A DNA stretch of 64,000 nucleotides from Sporosarcina luteola (GTDB taxonomy: Bacteria > Bacillota > Bacilli > Bacillales_A > Planococcaceae): the NCBI RefSeq assembly GCF_023715245.1, contig NZ_JAMBNV010000004.1:97362-161361 (forward strand). Direction: 5' to 3'. Below are positions 47,589 through 59,310 of this stretch, one piece after another; the first letter of the stretch is position 1, and each line of letters opens with the position of its first letter. The notes beneath the pieces were generated by a model. It saw only the letters and a list, made by a program, of their open reading frames with translations. It ran no database searches and was not told the origin of the DNA. Made by a program: the position numbers and the translations under genes.

Positions 47589-48941
47589 ATGACCGGTAAG
47601 CAGGCCCCTCCTTTATTCAACGAGATGTCCGCAAAGTTCAAGCCTTCAGACGACATCATTCAGACGCCTCTGCAAATGAAAGGCCAGTACGCATTTCTAT
47701 TTTATGTGAAATCGGTCGTAGATGGCGATAAGCTTCAACAGACAGTCATTCGACCTTTTTTTGAAATGGCTTCCGAAGAAGACTTTGCTTCCTATATTCA
47801 ATCTTTGCCGAATCAATCTGAAGTACCTGATAAAAACCAACTGCCCATTAAGATAAGTGCCGGATCTGTACTGATGGCTGTTGAAGACAGCCTTTTCTTA
47901 CTCGATCTCCGCCTCGTCAAAAACAATGAAGTGCAAGAAACGACGATGGAGCCGACAATTCATGGACCTCAAAAAGGATTAAGTGAGGACATTGAAACGA
48001 CAATCAATCTGATCAGGCAACGGTACCATAAGGCCACTTTGACAGTTGAAAATTTCGCTACTAGCGATGTCACCAATATTCCGGTCGCTATACTCTATGA
48101 CAGCGACCGAGCCGATCCCAAAATTCTAGCTAAAATAAAGGACCAGCTTGGTAATCTTAATACGCCATTATTCCAATCAGGGGGGGAGCTCCAACATTTC
48201 CTGAACAGAAGCAGATTCACCCTCTTCCCTACGACAATGGTAACGGAACGTCCCGATCGTATCGTCTACAATTTGGTCGCTGGAAAAATCATCATTGTAA
48301 TAGACGGGAGTCCGAATGTCATTGTTGCACCTATTGTCTTCTTCGATTTCATGGCATCAATGGAAGACAATTACCATGTTTCTGTCATATCAGGGTTTAC
48401 AATTATGTTACGGTATTTGGGTTTATTCACATGTATTTTGCTTCCAAGTTTATATATAGCGATGACATCTTATAACCCCGAAATACTTAGGATTGAACTG
48501 GCCCTTACCGTTGCAGGCAGCAGAATCGGCGTGCCATATCCTTCGTTTATCGAAGTTATTTTCATGCTTTTTTTCATGGAATTACTGACAGAGGCGAGCA
48601 TGCGGCTACCGAAAGCGGTCAGTGGCACCGCTACGACTGTCGGCGGGCTTATACTAGGGACGGCAGCAACGGAAGCAGCACTCACATCAACCATAATGGT
48701 CATTATTATTTCAGCTGTTGCAATCTCCACATTCGTCATACCGATTAATGAAATGAGCTTTGCAGTTCGTGTTGTACGGTTCCTTTTGATTATTTACACT
48801 TCACTTTTCGGGTTGGTCGGACTATTGCTCGGTTTCATGGGATTCATCATGTTTTTAGCGAACAAGGATAGCTTGGGCGAACCGTATTTACGGATTCCAT
48901 GGAAGGGCAAGAATGCTGAATTGGGGATGGACAATAAATGA
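47589..48941 (+). CDS. GerA-family germinant receptor subunit A
   Basis: A 450-residue protein: a soluble N-terminal domain (SDDIIQTPLQMKGQYAFLFY onward) and then about five membrane segments from residue 240. It has the family motif RPDRIVYNLVAGKIIIVIDG. A-subunits of Ger receptors sit in the inner spore membrane and respond to nutrients. The ATG at 47589 has AAAGGAGA 7 bases upstream; an earlier in-frame start is less likely. It heads an A-B-C operon; gene overlaps suggest tight coupling. The germinant is unknown; expression in the forespore is expected. Confidence 0.9.
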   Translation: MTGKQAPPLFNEMSAKFKPSDDIIQTPLQMKGQYAFLFYVKSVVDGDKLQQTVIRPFFEMASEEDFASYIQSLPNQSEVPDKNQLPIKISAGSVLMAVEDSLFLLDLRLVKNNEVQETTMEPTIHGPQKGLSEDIETTINLIRQRYHKATLTVENFATSDVTNIPVAILYDSDRADPKILAKIKDQLGNLNTPLFQSGGELQHFLNRSRFTLFPTTMVTERPDRIVYNLVAGKIIIVIDGSPNVIVAPIVFFDFMASMEDNYHVSVISGFTIMLRYLGLFTCILLPSLYIAMTSYNPEILRIELALTVAGSRIGVPYPSFIEVIFMLFFMELLTEASMRLPKAVSGTATTVGGLILGTAATEAALTSTIMVIIISAVAISTFVIPINEMSFAVRVVRFLLIIYTSLFGLVGLLLGFMGFIMFLANKDSLGEPYLRIPWKGKNAELGMDNK

Positions 48942-50056
48942 ACCGCTTCTTAATTTATTTGATTCTAATTAATACCCTGACGAACATGGTTTCTATTACG
49001 CCAAGAATTCTAATTGCCGGGGGCAACACAGGTACAGTCCTCGGCATGGCTTTTGCGATTAGTACTGGAATTGTATTGACCTATTTCCTAGTAATCCTGT
49101 TCAGCCGTTTTCCCGGTCAAGGCTTGCCGGAGATTTTGAAGGCTTACACACCTAAATGGTTTGCTGTTCCCGTTCTCCTATTTATGGCTGCAGCCTGGTA
49201 TGTCGCAGGTCTCTTTACACTTATGATTTATACATTCATCATCCTCCGTTTCTTGACACCCGAAATGTCAATCTACACGATTGTTTTGACGTTCGCCCTC
49301 GTTGTCACGTATGGAGTGTTAATGGCAACTAGAAATATTATATATATGAGTGAAGTCATCTTTATTCTTGTTGTCCCATTTATCGTCTTCGTTCAAATGA
49401 AGGGCTATCTAGACCCTTCTTTAAATTGGGATTATATCCGGATTGCTCTCATGCAAGTTAATCAGCTGCCGGATTATGGGGCTTTTACGTCTTCACTTTT
49501 CATCGTCATAGGAACTGCAAACTTAGTTATTTTCAATCGGGCTTTCACAACTTTGAAAAAACCGACTCTGAAAGGAATGGCTATTCTTACGGTTGCTTTT
49601 ATGTATATCCTCGCGACGACTTATCTACTTCCAATCGGCTTCGGGGGGTTCGATTCCCTTGAGAATGCATTGTATCCGTGGATCATGACAAGTGATTCCA
49701 TCCGGATGAAATTCGGGGTCGTTGAAAGGATTGTCTTTATATTCATCGGCTCCTTTTTGGCTCTTGGCGTTGTCAGTATGATCATACATTGGCATGTTTC
49801 CATCCACTTATTTTCGAGCGTCTTTCAATTGAAGCGTTTAAAATGGAAGTCATATAATTTGACCCTTCCTTTATTTATCGTCTTTTTCTGGATTGTTGCA
49901 ATGACTCTGACGAAACGGATGACAGTGGAAGGACTTTATAGAACAGTCGAAATGTATGACGACTTCGTTTTACCGGCCATGCTCATCTTGCTAGTCGGTT
50001 CTTTACTTTTAGCGAAGAAAGGGGCTTCTTCTAAATGGCGGGAAAACAAAAAATGA
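48938..50056 (+). CDS. GerA-family germinant receptor subunit B
   Basis: A 372-residue transporter-like protein with about ten hydrophobic segments, of the amino acid-polyamine-organocation fold used by GerAB. It overlaps the end of the A gene by four bases (ATGA). In GerA receptors this subunit binds the germinant. The length is typical of the family. Confidence 0.9.
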   Translation: MNRFLIYLILINTLTNMVSITPRILIAGGNTGTVLGMAFAISTGIVLTYFLVILFSRFPGQGLPEILKAYTPKWFAVPVLLFMAAAWYVAGLFTLMIYTFIILRFLTPEMSIYTIVLTFALVVTYGVLMATRNIIYMSEVIFILVVPFIVFVQMKGYLDPSLNWDYIRIALMQVNQLPDYGAFTSSLFIVIGTANLVIFNRAFTTLKKPTLKGMAILTVAFMYILATTYLLPIGFGGFDSLENALYPWIMTSDSIRMKFGVVERIVFIFIGSFLALGVVSMIIHWHVSIHLFSSVFQLKRLKWKSYNLTLPLFIVFFWIVAMTLTKRMTVEGLYRTVEMYDDFVLPAMLILLVGSLLLAKKGASSKWRENKK

Positions 50057-51156
50057 TGAAAGGGTGCATTGCCTTCATCCTTTTGCTATCCTTGCTCTTT
50101 CAAGCGGGATGTGCTTTCAAGGATATTGACAAAAGGGTGTTTGTCCTTGGATTCGGTATTGACCCGTCGGAAAAAATGAGGAACGGCTTCAGAGTCACTT
50201 TGAAATTGGCCAAGCAAGTCGGTGATATAAAACAATCAACATCCCCGCCTTATCTCTATATTTCCCATGATGCCGAATCAGTTGCAGAAGCCATCCATGA
50301 GATGGAAACCCGTGTCGATAAAGTTTTGGATTTCGGACATAGCAAAATCATCGTTATACACAAGGAATTACTAACAAAGGATTTAGATACCTTCATGGAC
50401 TTTTTCACGAGGCGCGGGGATATCCAGATGATTTCTTACGTCGCTGTAGCTGATAAAACGGCTGAAGAGATCATCTCTTTTGAACCGACAACTGAAGCTC
50501 CTGCATCGATTGCTCTTTATAACTATTTCGATAATACCGGAACGGAAAGCCCATTTGTCGTGACAACATTTCTATTTGAGTTCAGACGGGAGGTTTTAGG
50601 GGAAGGCCTCGATACAATTATGCCGATCATCGGGACAGATGAAGAAAATCATGATTTCGTTATTGACAAGTCGATTATTCTTAAACGGGGAGCACCACCA
50701 GTGGAATTGACACCAGAGGAAACAAAGTATTTTAATTCCCTTATGAATAAAGCTTATGGCTTCAGTTACAAAATCAAAGAAGATGATCTGATCATGATAT
50801 TGAACTTTGACGAAATCAGGATGAATTATAAAATCCTCCTCAATGATGGCGATCCGCGAATTGATATGAAAATTACGAAGGTCGGTGTTGTCGGCGAATC
50901 CAACAAGCGTTTGAACAGTAAAAAGCTAGAGAAATACAATAAGATAGCTGGTAAAGAAATCGGAAAGACAGTTACCGACCTGCTGATAAAACTCCAAGAA
51001 AATAATGTCGATCCATTCGGTTTCGGCCTCCGATATCGGGCGACACGACTATCGCGTAAAGGTCTTGATAAAGAATGGGAGAAGCGCATTTATCCCGACA
51101 TCAAATTTAATGTCAAAGTGAATATAGAGCTGAAAAGCACTGGAGCGGTTGAATAG
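50035..51156 (+). CDS. GerA-family germinant receptor subunit C
   Basis: A 373-residue lipoprotein with lipobox QAGC (Cys 26) and a GerAC domain starting DIDKRVFVLGFGID. It overlaps the end of the B gene by 22 bases. The start at 50035 was chosen because GAAAGGGGC is spaced about 10 bases from it; MMKGCIAF further in is an alternative. C-subunits anchor the receptor on the outer side of the inner spore membrane. Confidence 0.9.
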   Translation: MAGKQKMMKGCIAFILLLSLLFQAGCAFKDIDKRVFVLGFGIDPSEKMRNGFRVTLKLAKQVGDIKQSTSPPYLYISHDAESVAEAIHEMETRVDKVLDFGHSKIIVIHKELLTKDLDTFMDFFTRRGDIQMISYVAVADKTAEEIISFEPTTEAPASIALYNYFDNTGTESPFVVTTFLFEFRREVLGEGLDTIMPIIGTDEENHDFVIDKSIILKRGAPPVELTPEETKYFNSLMNKAYGFSYKIKEDDLIMILNFDEIRMNYKILLNDGDPRIDMKITKVGVVGESNKRLNSKKLEKYNKIAGKEIGKTVTDLLIKLQENNVDPFGFGLRYRATRLSRKGLDKEWEKRIYPDIKFNVKVNIELKSTGAVE

Positions 51157-51164
51157 AATCAGTT

Positions 51165-51207
51165 AAAAGGGGTTGTCACAGAAGTTTTTCTGGACAACCC
51201 CTTTTAT
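51165..51207. terminator. Bidirectional terminator between ger and pur operons
   Basis: AAAAGGGGTTGTC (51165-51177) pairs with GACAACCCCTTTT (51193-51205), a 13-bp perfect stem. It serves the ger operon on the plus strand and purD on the minus strand. Confidence 0.92.
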
Positions 51208-52467
51208 TCATTTACTTTGGAATGCGCGCCAACCGATGTCCATCCGGTAGAAAAATCCATTCCATTCGGTTTGATTCAATCTTTCGTACACTAGAGTTTT
51301 CGCCTCTTCCAACGTTTCCGCTTTTGCCGCAGCGAGCAGAACTCTTCCGCCATTGCCGACAAAATGAGCATCAACGGCTTTCGTGCCGGCATGGAAAACG
51401 TCTAGTCCGTTCAACACATTAAGATTGGGAAGTCGCGCCCCATTCACAACGTTGCCTGGATAACGGTCGGACGCGATGACAACACCAAACATAGCATCAT
51501 CATGCCACTCCAATTCAAATGGCTCTTTATTCATAAGCGCCATCATGAATGCCCCGAAATCCGAACGCATTCTTGGCAACACAACCTGTGTTTCCGGGTC
51601 ACCGAAGCGTGCGTTGAACTCGATCACTTTCGGTCCTTCTTCCGTCAAGATGAGTCCCGCGTACAGGATTCCCGTGAACGGCGTCCCTTCTTCCGTCATG
51701 GCATGGACTGTCGGAACGACGACTTTCTCATACGCTTCTTCAATCACATGCTCCGGAATATGCGGAACCGGAGAATAAGCACCCATCCCGCCTGTGTTCG
51801 GCCCTCTATCGCCATCATACGCACGCTTATGATCTTGCGCGATGACCATCGGGTAGATCTGTCCATCATGGATGAAAGACATATACGAAAACTCTTCGCC
51901 GTCCAGGAATTCCTCGATGACGACGCGGGAAGATGACTCCCCGAAACGCTGATTGCCGATCATATCGTCAACTGCTACAATCGCTTCCTCCAACGTCATT
52001 GCGACAACGACGCCTTTCCCCGCTGCGAGTCCATCCGCTTTTACGACAATCGGCGCACCTTGCTGACGGATGAATGCCTTTGCTTCCTCAGCGTCCGTGA
52101 ACGTCCCGTATGCTGCCGTCGGGATACCGTATTTACTCATTAATTCCTTTGCGAAAGACTTGCTGCCCTCGATTTGAGCAGCAGCCTTCGTCGGTCCGAA
52201 AATACGCAAGCCTTTTTCTGAGAAAAAATCGACGATCCCTTCCGCCAACGGCTGCTCAGGACCTACAAACGTCAAGTCAATCCCTTGCTCGATAGCGAAT
52301 GAAGCTAGCGCCTCAAAATCAGCCGCATCGATTCCGATACATTCCGCATCGTTCTTCATGCCGTCGTTTCCGGGTGCAACATATACGTTTGAAACGGATG
52401 GCGATTCATTGAACTGCCTTGCAATCGCATGCTCCCGGCCTCCGCTGCCGATTACGAGTACTTTCAT
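51208..52467 (-). CDS. purD: Phosphoribosylamine-glycine ligase PurD
   Basis: A 419-residue ATP-grasp enzyme starting MKVLVIGSGGREHAI, with the ATP-binding region VVKADGLAAGKGVVVA and metal-binding EFNARFGDPETQ. It makes GAR from phosphoribosylamine, glycine and ATP, the second step of purine synthesis. It is the last gene of the operon. The ATG at 52467 follows AAGGAGA. Confidence 0.95.
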   Translation of the reverse strand: MKVLVIGSGGREHAIARQFNESPSVSNVYVAPGNDGMKNDAECIGIDAADFEALASFAIEQGIDLTFVGPEQPLAEGIVDFFSEKGLRIFGPTKAAAQIEGSKSFAKELMSKYGIPTAAYGTFTDAEEAKAFIRQQGAPIVVKADGLAAGKGVVVAMTLEEAIVAVDDMIGNQRFGESSSRVVIEEFLDGEEFSYMSFIHDGQIYPMVIAQDHKRAYDGDRGPNTGGMGAYSPVPHIPEHVIEEAYEKVVVPTVHAMTEEGTPFTGILYAGLILTEEGPKVIEFNARFGDPETQVVLPRMRSDFGAFMMALMNKEPFELEWHDDAMFGVVIASDRYPGNVVNGARLPNLNVLNGLDVFHAGTKAVDAHFVGNGGRVLLAAAKAETLEEAKTLVYERLNQTEWNGFFYRMDIGWRAFQSK

Positions 52468-52485
52468 CTGTATCTTCTCCTTCAA

Positions 52486-54021
52486 TCAATGTTTGAAATG
52501 ACGTACGCCTGTGAATACCATTGCAATGCCATATTCATTCGCCTTCTTGATGGAATCCTCGTCCTTCACGGATCCCCCGGGCTGGATGATTGCCGTAATG
52601 CCCGCTTTCGCTGCCGCTTCCACGGTATCATCCATCGGGAAGAATGCATCCGAGGCTAGCGCTGCGCCTTTCGCACGTTCTCCCGCTTGCGTTAATGCAA
52701 TCGCAGCAGCTCCGACACGGTTCATCTGCCCCGCTCCGACGCCGAGCGTCCTTTGCGAATCAGATACGACGATCGCATTCGACTTCACATGCTTGACGAC
52801 TGCCCAACCTAACTTCATTGCTTCCCATTCAGATTCCGTCGGTTCACGGTCTGTTGCAACTCGGATCTCTGCATCGTCAAAGCCGTATGCGTCAGGTTGC
52901 TGCATGAGCAGTCCACCTTCAACCGACACTGTATTCCAAGCTTCTTGCTTATGCTGTTCAAACGGGATTGTGAGTAGACGGATGTTTTTCTTCTTCGTCA
53001 ATACATCAATCGCTTCGTCTGTGAACGAAGGCGCGATGACGATTTCGAGGAAGATGCCCGAGAGCTTTTCAGCTGTTGCATCATCCACTTCACGGTTCAA
53101 GGCGATAATGCCTCCGAAGATGGAAACCGGGTCGGCTTCGTATGCTTTATTGAACGCCTCGGCGATTGTTTCTCCGACACCTACGCCGCAAGGGTTCATA
53201 TGCTTAACTGCCACTGCCGCCGGTTGGTTGAATTCCTTGACGATTTGGATGGCCGCATTGGCATCTTGGATATTGTTATAGGAAAGCTCTTTTCCGTGAA
53301 GTTGCTCCGCATTCGCGATGGAGAAATCTGAACCGAGCGGACGGCTATAGAACGCCGCTTTCTGATGCGGGTTTTCGCCGTAGCGGAGCGGCTGTTTCAA
53401 CTCGTATGTAAACGTCACTTGCTCAGGGAATTGTTCGTCTGCAAGGTCAGTCAAATATCCGGAAATGAGTGCATCATACGCAGCTGTATGACGGAAGACC
53501 TTCGCTGCAAGGCGGCGGCGTGTTTCAAGTGTCGTCTGCCCTTCCGTTTGCAGCTCTTCAAGTACTTGGCCGTAATCTGCCGAATCGACGATGACTGTGA
53601 CGTAGGCGTGGTTTTTTGCGGATGCACGAAGCATTGCCGGACCGCCGATATCGATATTTTCAATTGCGTCATTGATGGCTACGTCAGGTTTCGAAATCGT
53701 TTCTTTAAATGGGTATAGGTTCACGCAGACAATATGGATCGGCTGGATGCCGTGTTCTTTCATTTGCGCTTGATGTGCCGCGTCGTCCTGCTTTGCCAGC
53801 AGTCCGCCGTGGATCATCGGGTTGAGCGTTTTGACGCGGCCTTCCATAATTTCAGGGAAGCCCGTCACTTCATCGACCGCCGTCACCGCGACGCCGTTTT
53901 CCTTCAGATGTTTCATTGTTCCGCCGGTTGACAGAATTTCATAGTCGAGTGCTTCTAGTGCTTGAGCGAATTCTAAGACTCCGTTTTTGTCCGAGACGCT
54001 GAGCAATGCCCGTTTTTTCAC
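52486..54021 (-). CDS. purH: AICAR transformylase/IMP cyclohydrolase PurH
   Basis: A 511-residue bifunctional enzyme. Residues 1 to about 195 form the IMP cyclohydrolase domain ([15 protein letters not shown]); the remainder is the AICAR transformylase with [10 protein letters not shown] carrying the catalytic Lys-His. It catalyses the last two steps to IMP. It overlaps purN by four bases, and purD follows 18 bases later. Confidence 0.96.
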   Translation of the reverse strand: MKKRALLSVSDKNGVLEFAQALEALDYEILSTGGTMKHLKENGVAVTAVDEVTGFPEIMEGRVKTLNPMIHGGLLAKQDDAAHQAQMKEHGIQPIHIVCVNLYPFKETISKPDVAINDAIENIDIGGPAMLRASAKNHAYVTVIVDSADYGQVLEELQTEGQTTLETRRRLAAKVFRHTAAYDALISGYLTDLADEQFPEQVTFTYELKQPLRYGENPHQKAAFYSRPLGSDFSIANAEQLHGKELSYNNIQDANAAIQIVKEFNQPAAVAVKHMNPCGVGVGETIAEAFNKAYEADPVSIFGGIIALNREVDDATAEKLSGIFLEIVIAPSFTDEAIDVLTKKKNIRLLTIPFEQHKQEAWNTVSVEGGLLMQQPDAYGFDDAEIRVATDREPTESEWEAMKLGWAVVKHVKSNAIVVSDSQRTLGVGAGQMNRVGAAAIALTQAGERAKGAALASDAFFPMDDTVEAAAKAGITAIIQPGGSVKDEDSIKKANEYGIAMVFTGVRHFKH

Positions 54022-54608
54022 GAATGAATCCCTCCGTTTGTTAAGATCAACTTCTGCAATGTTTCTTTATAAAGCACATGCTCCACCGCATGTATCGCCT
54101 GTGCTGTCAATTCCGCATCGCCTTCCACGACAGGAACCGCCACCTGCGCGAGGATCGGCCCCGTATCCATCCCTTCATCAACAAGATGGACGGTGACGCC
54201 GGTAAGTTTCACACCGTGGGCGATTGCCTGTCCGATTGCGTCTTTCCCCGGGAATGAAGGGAGCAGCGACGGATGGATATTGACGATCCGTGAAGGATAC
54301 GCGGCCAACAACGTCGGTCCGATGAGCCTCATGTATCCAGCAAGCACAATCCATTCAACTTCCTCTTCATGCAATATATCGAGCAAAGCTTCCTCATACG
54401 CCTGCTTCGACGGGAAGGCTTTCGGTTCTACTGCGACGACTCGAATGTCCGTCTGTCTCGCCCGTTCAATGACGAACGATGCGGGCCTGTCTGTCATGAC
54501 GAGGACGATTTCCGCGTCCAGCTCGCCTTCCCGGCATGCTGTTTCAAGCGCTTCGAAGTTGCTGCCGCTGCCGGAAGCGAATACCGCGATTCTTGCTTTT
54601 CCGTTCAT
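54018..54608 (-). CDS. purN: GAR transformylase PurN
   Basis: A 196-residue formyltetrahydrofolate-dependent enzyme. It has the GSGSNFEAL phosphate loop near residues 12-20, catalytic [12 protein letters not shown] and the Asp in [12 protein letters not shown]. It formylates GAR. It overlaps purM and purH by four bases each, so the three are translationally linked. Confidence 0.95.
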   Translation of the reverse strand: MNGKARIAVFASGSGSNFEALETACREGELDAEIVLVMTDRPASFVIERARQTDIRVVAVEPKAFPSKQAYEEALLDILHEEEVEWIVLAGYMRLIGPTLLAAYPSRIVNIHPSLLPSFPGKDAIGQAIAHGVKLTGVTVHLVDEGMDTGPILAQVAVPVVEGDAELTAQAIHAVEHVLYKETLQKLILTNGGIHS

Positions 54609-55663
54609 TCTGCTAAGCTCCCATCATGATCGCCTTTGAAAACGACTCCCGATCCGCGCACGACACGACCGATTTCGTATGCATCCTCACCGTGTTCCGC
54701 AGCAATTTGAATGGCTCGCTTTGCTTGTTCTTCTGGAAGGGCGATAACGAACCCAATTCCCATATTGAAGACGCTGTACAAGTCTTTATCCAATAGATCG
54801 CCTTTCACTTTCAGCATTTTAAAGACAGGCAGCACTGGCCATGATCCGAGATCTACTTCGACACCGAACCCTTCACCGAACATTCTCGGAAGGTTCTCAT
54901 AAAATCCTCCGCCCGTAATATGCCCCATCGAATGGACGTCAAGCTCCCCATGGATTTGCATGACAGGCTTCGCATAGATCTTCGTCGGTTCAAGCAAAGC
55001 GGCTCCGACCTTGCCGAGCTCCTCGAACCCAGCGATATACTCATCAATCTTATACCCTTGCTCTTCCAGAACGATCTGACGTACGAGCGAGAATCCATTC
55101 GAGTGGATGCCGCTTGAAGCGATGCCGACAAGAACGTCCCCTTCAGCGACTTTCTCCCCTGTAACGACCTTGCTCTTTTCACAGGCACCGACCGCAAATC
55201 CAGCCAAGTCATATTCATTCACATCATAGAGTCCTGGCATTTCAGCCGTCTCTCCGCCGATCAGCGCAGCACCCGACTGCACGCAGCCGTCCGCAATTCC
55301 CTTGACAATTGCCTCAACTTTTTCAGGGACCGCTTTACCAAGTGCGATATAGTCCAAGAAATAAAGCGGCTCCGCTCCTTGGGCAACGATATCATTCACG
55401 CACATCGCGACACAGTCGATGCCGATCGTATCGTGCTTATCCGCCATGAACGCCAATTTCAATTTCGTGCCGACGCCGTCTGTGCCGGAAATGAGCACTG
55501 GCTCTTTATAGTTAAGCTCCGAAAGATCGAACATCCCTCCGAAACCGCCGAATGCACCTGCAACGCCTTTCCGCGCCGTACGCGCGACATGCGACTTCAT
55601 CCGTTCAACCGATTCATAACCCGCCTCGATATTGACTCCCGCTTTTTCATACGCCTTTGACAT
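54605..55663 (-). CDS. purM: AIR synthetase PurM
   Basis: A 352-residue enzyme, [15 protein letters not shown] at the start, with [13 protein letters not shown] and [11 protein letters not shown] typical of PurM. It closes FGAM to AIR using ATP. It follows purF by 12 bases and overlaps purN by four. Confidence 0.96.
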   Translation of the reverse strand: MSKAYEKAGVNIEAGYESVERMKSHVARTARKGVAGAFGGFGGMFDLSELNYKEPVLISGTDGVGTKLKLAFMADKHDTIGIDCVAMCVNDIVAQGAEPLYFLDYIALGKAVPEKVEAIVKGIADGCVQSGAALIGGETAEMPGLYDVNEYDLAGFAVGACEKSKVVTGEKVAEGDVLVGIASSGIHSNGFSLVRQIVLEEQGYKIDEYIAGFEELGKVGAALLEPTKIYAKPVMQIHGELDVHSMGHITGGGFYENLPRMFGEGFGVEVDLGSWPVLPVFKMLKVKGDLLDKDLYSVFNMGIGFVIALPEEQAKRAIQIAAEHGEDAYEIGRVVRGSGVVFKGDHDGSLAE

Positions 55664-55675
55664 GGAAGTTCCTCC

Positions 55676-57103
55676 TTATCGCCCGATTTCTTTTTCGTGT
55701 GGCAATACTGTATCCGCGTAAATTTCCGTCGGATATTCACCTGTGAAGCACGCAAGACATTGTCCGCAATTTTTCATTTCAGACGGTCTGCCGATTGCAT
55801 TCAGCATCCCTTCCGCTGAAAGGAACGTCAGTGAATCAGCGCCGATCAATTCCCGCACTTCATCAACAGAACGTCCTGTCGCAATCAATTCGGAATCCGT
55901 ACTGATGTCAACGCCATAGAAGCAAGGGCTGACGAGCGGAGGCGCCGCAATGACGACGTGCACTTCTTTCGCACCCGCATCCCTCAGCATTTTGACGATC
56001 CGTCTCGAAGTCGTCCCGCGGACAATCGAATCGTCCACCATGACGACCCGCTTCCCTTCGACGACTTGATGTACTGGAGAAAGCTTCATCTTCACGCCTC
56101 TTTCGCGCATCGCCTGCGTCGGTTGGATGAACGTCCTACCGACATACCTGTTCTTAATCAACCCAAGTTCGTACGGAATGCCACTTTCCTCGGAAAACCC
56201 AATCGCTGCAGAAATACTTGAATCCGGAACGCCCGTCACGACATCCGCCTCGATGTTGACTTCCCTTGCAAGCTGCTTGCCGCACCGTTTCCGCGCCATA
56301 TGGATATTGATGCCGTCGATATCCGAATCCGGTCTTGAAAAATAGACGTATTCCATCGAGCAGATTGCCCGGTCAGCAGCTTCCGCGAATCGATCGGAAT
56401 GCAAGCCTTTATCATTGATGACGATCAACTCGCCCGGTTCAACCGAACGGATCGTTTCTGCGCCGATCAAATCGAACGCGCATGTTTCAGACGCAACAAC
56501 CCATGCATCTCCTAATTTCCCTAGGGACAATGGCCGCAACCCGTTCGGATCCTGAGCGACGAGCAAACCATCTTCCGTCAACACGACGAATGCGAAGGCA
56601 CCTTTCAACATCGACAGCGCCTTTTTCACCCGATCCCGCTGCGTCAAAGAACCGCTGCCGCTCCGTTTAATCAAATGGGCAAGCACTTCCGTATCGGAAG
56701 TCGTTTGAAAGATGCTTCCTTGCTTTTCAAGACTCTCCTTCAAATCCTTCGCGTTAATTAAATTGCCGTTATGCGCAATCGCCAAACTGCCTGTCATGGA
56801 ACGGAAGACGAGTGGCTGCACGTTTTCAGCGCCCCGCCCCTCCTCCGTCGTGTAACGGACTTGGCCGATTGCCGAACGTCCCGTCAAGCTTTTCAATGCG
56901 TCACCGGAGAACACATCATTCACAAGGCCTTCCCCTTTAACGACATGAAATCCTTTGCCATTCTTCGTTACGATACCAGCACCTTCCTGCCCGCGGTGCT
57001 GCAGCGCGTGTAAGCCGTAATAGCTCAGCTGCGCCGCATCTTCATGGCCCCAAATGCCGAACACGCCGCATTCTTCGTTCAGGCCTCTGAGTTCAGCAAG
57101 CAT
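55676..57103 (-). CDS. purF: Glutamine PRPP amidotransferase PurF, diverged glutamine loop
   Basis: A 475-residue enzyme of the first committed step. An 11-residue propeptide precedes the catalytic C12 (NEECGVFG), and HNGN, SDTEV and the PRPP motif [13 protein letters not shown] are intact, as are cysteines of an iron-sulfur type site (NCGQCLACF). The segment that in B. subtilis and E. coli reads GHVRY then an Ala/Pro-Thr-Ala-Gly loop is [12 protein letters not shown] here. The key Arg is kept, but the His and the Ala-Gly of the glutamine loop are changed to Gln and Glu. Glutamine use may be weakened. It overlaps the end of purL by 25 bases. Confidence 0.93.
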   Translation of the reverse strand: MLAELRGLNEECGVFGIWGHEDAAQLSYYGLHALQHRGQEGAGIVTKNGKGFHVVKGEGLVNDVFSGDALKSLTGRSAIGQVRYTTEEGRGAENVQPLVFRSMTGSLAIAHNGNLINAKDLKESLEKQGSIFQTTSDTEVLAHLIKRSGSGSLTQRDRVKKALSMLKGAFAFVVLTEDGLLVAQDPNGLRPLSLGKLGDAWVVASETCAFDLIGAETIRSVEPGELIVINDKGLHSDRFAEAADRAICSMEYVYFSRPDSDIDGINIHMARKRCGKQLAREVNIEADVVTGVPDSSISAAIGFSEESGIPYELGLIKNRYVGRTFIQPTQAMRERGVKMKLSPVHQVVEGKRVVMVDDSIVRGTTSRRIVKMLRDAGAKEVHVVIAAPPLVSPCFYGVDISTDSELIATGRSVDEVRELIGADSLTFLSAEGMLNAIGRPSEMKNCGQCLACFTGEYPTEIYADTVLPHEKEIGR

Positions 57104-59310
57104 GGAATTGCCCCTTTCCAATCGGAACGGAATTCTTCCACCGTCCCGTCAATCAACACCGCATCGTTATCGCCAGTAATTACGATTTTATTTTGATCGG
57201 TAACTGTACCGATTTTCACTGCATCCGTTACGATCGCTTCAAACGCTGTCGCAAGTTCTTCTTTTACCGTCACGAGGAAGCGAGATTGCGTCTCACTGAA
57301 TAAAGCCGTCACCGCAGAACCTGTAACAGTCACTTCTGCGCCAAGGCCTTCCGCGTCAAATGCCTTCTCGCAAAGTGCAATTGCGAAACCGCCTTCCGAC
57401 AAATCAGTAGCGGACTGGACGAGTCTGCTTTGGATCGCTTTCAAAAGAGCCTGTTGACGAGTTGCTTCTACTTCCAAGTCGATAGCAGGCGCTTTCCCGA
57501 AAATCGTGCCATGGATCATTTGTTGAAGCTCACTTCCGCCGAATTCCGTTGCCGTCTCGCCAATCAAGTAAATCGCGTCGCCCGCTTGTTTAAATGAAGT
57601 CGTCGTCACTTGCGACAGATCATGCACGAGGCCAACCAAGCCCATCGTCGGTGTCGGATAGACTGGAACTCCGTTCACTTCATTCGACATCGATACGTTT
57701 CCGCCGATGATCGGTGCATTCAACGTTCGGCACGCCGCTGCAATGCCATCAGCCGATTTTTCAATCTGCCAGAACACTTCCGGCTTGTCCGGACTTCCGA
57801 AGTTCAGGCAATCCGTTGCCGCAATTGGTTCCGCACCTGAACAGACTAGATTACGAGCCGCTTCCGCAACTGCAATCTTCCCGCCCGTTTCCGGGTCGAG
57901 GTAAATATACCGGGAGTTGCAATCCGCTGTCATTGCAAGGCCTTTATTCGTGCCGCGTACGCGGATCACTCCTGCTGAAGAGCCTGGCGCTACGACTGTA
58001 TTCGTGCGTGCCTGCGAATCGAATTGGCTGTACACCCACTCTTTCGACGCGATTGTCGGTCGTTGCAATAAAGCTGATAACGTCTCTTTTAAATCTTCGA
58101 CAGCCGGCTCTTCATTTTCCATCGCCTGGAATTCACTGAAATAAGCAGGCTCTTCCGATATTTTATAGTAGACTGGCGCGTCTTCCGCTAGAATATCTGC
58201 ATTAATTTCCGCGACAATCTCACCTTTATGTGTAAGTCGAAGCATTTTGTCATCCGTCACTTTCCCGATCGACACTGCTTCCAGACCATATTTCTTGCAC
58301 AAGTCAATGATTTCCTGCTCACGGCCTTGCTTCACGACGACGAGCATCCGCTCTTGAGACTCGGAAAGCATCATTTCATAGGCGGTCATGCCTTCTTCGC
58401 GCTGTGGAACGAGGTCTAAGTTCAATTCAACGCCATAGCCCGCTTTCGAAGCCATTTCCGCTGACGATGAAGTCAGTCCTGCTGCACCCATGTCCTGGAT
58501 TCCGATCAAAGCATCCGATTTAACCAACTCTAGGCAAGCTTCCATGAGCAGCTTCTCAAGATACGGGTCACCTGCCTGCATGACCGGCAACTCTTCTTCT
58601 TTATCAACCGCAACTTCAGAAGAAGACATTGTCGCACCGTGGATTCCGTCCCTACCCGTCTTCGCACCGACATATAGCACCGTATTATCGACACCCGATG
58701 CAATGCCTTTCTGGATATCTTCATGATTTAACAAACCGACAGCCATCGCATTGACGAGAGGACGCTTCGAATAGCAATTATCGAACTGGACTTCGCCTGC
58801 AACCGTCGGAATCCCAATCGTATTCCCGTAGCTCGCAATCCCTGCAACCGCCTGTTCGAATAAATAACGGTCGCGCTCATCTGTCAAGTCACCGAAACGC
58901 ATCGAGTTCACAAGCGCTACTGGACGCGCTCCCATTGAGAAGACATCACGGATGATGCCGCCCGCTCCTGTAGCTGCGCCGATGAATGGCTCGATAGCGG
59001 ATGGAGAGTTATGCGATTCCATTTTGAAGACTGCCGCCTGGTTATCGCCGATATCGACGATACCCGCACCTTCCCCAGGACCTTGCAAGACGCGCGCGCC
59101 TTCTGTCGGGAATTTTCGCAATACCGGCTTCGAGCTTTTATAAGAACAATGCTCCGACCACATCGCCGAGAACAATCCTGTTTCCGTATAATTCGGAAGA
59201 CGTCCGATCATTTCGACTGCACGATCGAACTCCTCATCGGTCATACCCATTTGACGATACAGTTTTTCATCTTTGACTTGCTGCGCTGTAGGTTCATGCA
59301 TGGTTGTCAT
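57079..59310 (-). CDS. purL: FGAM synthase large subunit PurL
   Basis: A 743-residue small-type PurL. It binds FGAR and ATP and makes FGAM with ammonia, normally delivered by PurQ via Pur[13 protein letters not shown] and [14 protein letters not shown] are intact. The motif normally ESHNHPSAIEP reads [11 protein letters not shown]: the first His (H72 in Thermotoga maritima numbering) is kept and the second (H74) is Ser. The ATG at 59310 has GGAG 8 bases upstream. Its start overlaps purQ by 17 bases and its end overlaps purF. Confidence 0.94.
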   Translation of the reverse strand: MTTMHEPTAQQVKDEKLYRQMGMTDEEFDRAVEMIGRLPNYTETGLFSAMWSEHCSYKSSKPVLRKFPTEGARVLQGPGEGAGIVDIGDNQAAVFKMESHNSPSAIEPFIGAATGAGGIIRDVFSMGARPVALVNSMRFGDLTDERDRYLFEQAVAGIASYGNTIGIPTVAGEVQFDNCYSKRPLVNAMAVGLLNHEDIQKGIASGVDNTVLYVGAKTGRDGIHGATMSSSEVAVDKEEELPVMQAGDPYLEKLLMEACLELVKSDALIGIQDMGAAGLTSSSAEMASKAGYGVELNLDLVPQREEGMTAYEMMLSESQERMLVVVKQGREQEIIDLCKKYGLEAVSIGKVTDDKMLRLTHKGEIVAEINADILAEDAPVYYKISEEPAYFSEFQAMENEEPAVEDLKETLSALLQRPTIASKEWVYSQFDSQARTNTVVAPGSSAGVIRVRGTNKGLAMTADCNSRYIYLDPETGGKIAVAEAARNLVCSGAEPIAATDCLNFGSPDKPEVFWQIEKSADGIAAACRTLNAPIIGGNVSMSNEVNGVPVYPTPTMGLVGLVHDLSQVTTTSFKQAGDAIYLIGETATEFGGSELQQMIHGTIFGKAPAIDLEVEATRQQALLKAIQSRLVQSATDLSEGGFAIALCEKAFDAEGLGAEVTVTGSAVTALFSETQSRFLVTVKEELATAFEAIVTDAVKIGTVTDQNKIVITGDNDAVLIDGTVEEFRSDWKGAIPCLLNSEA

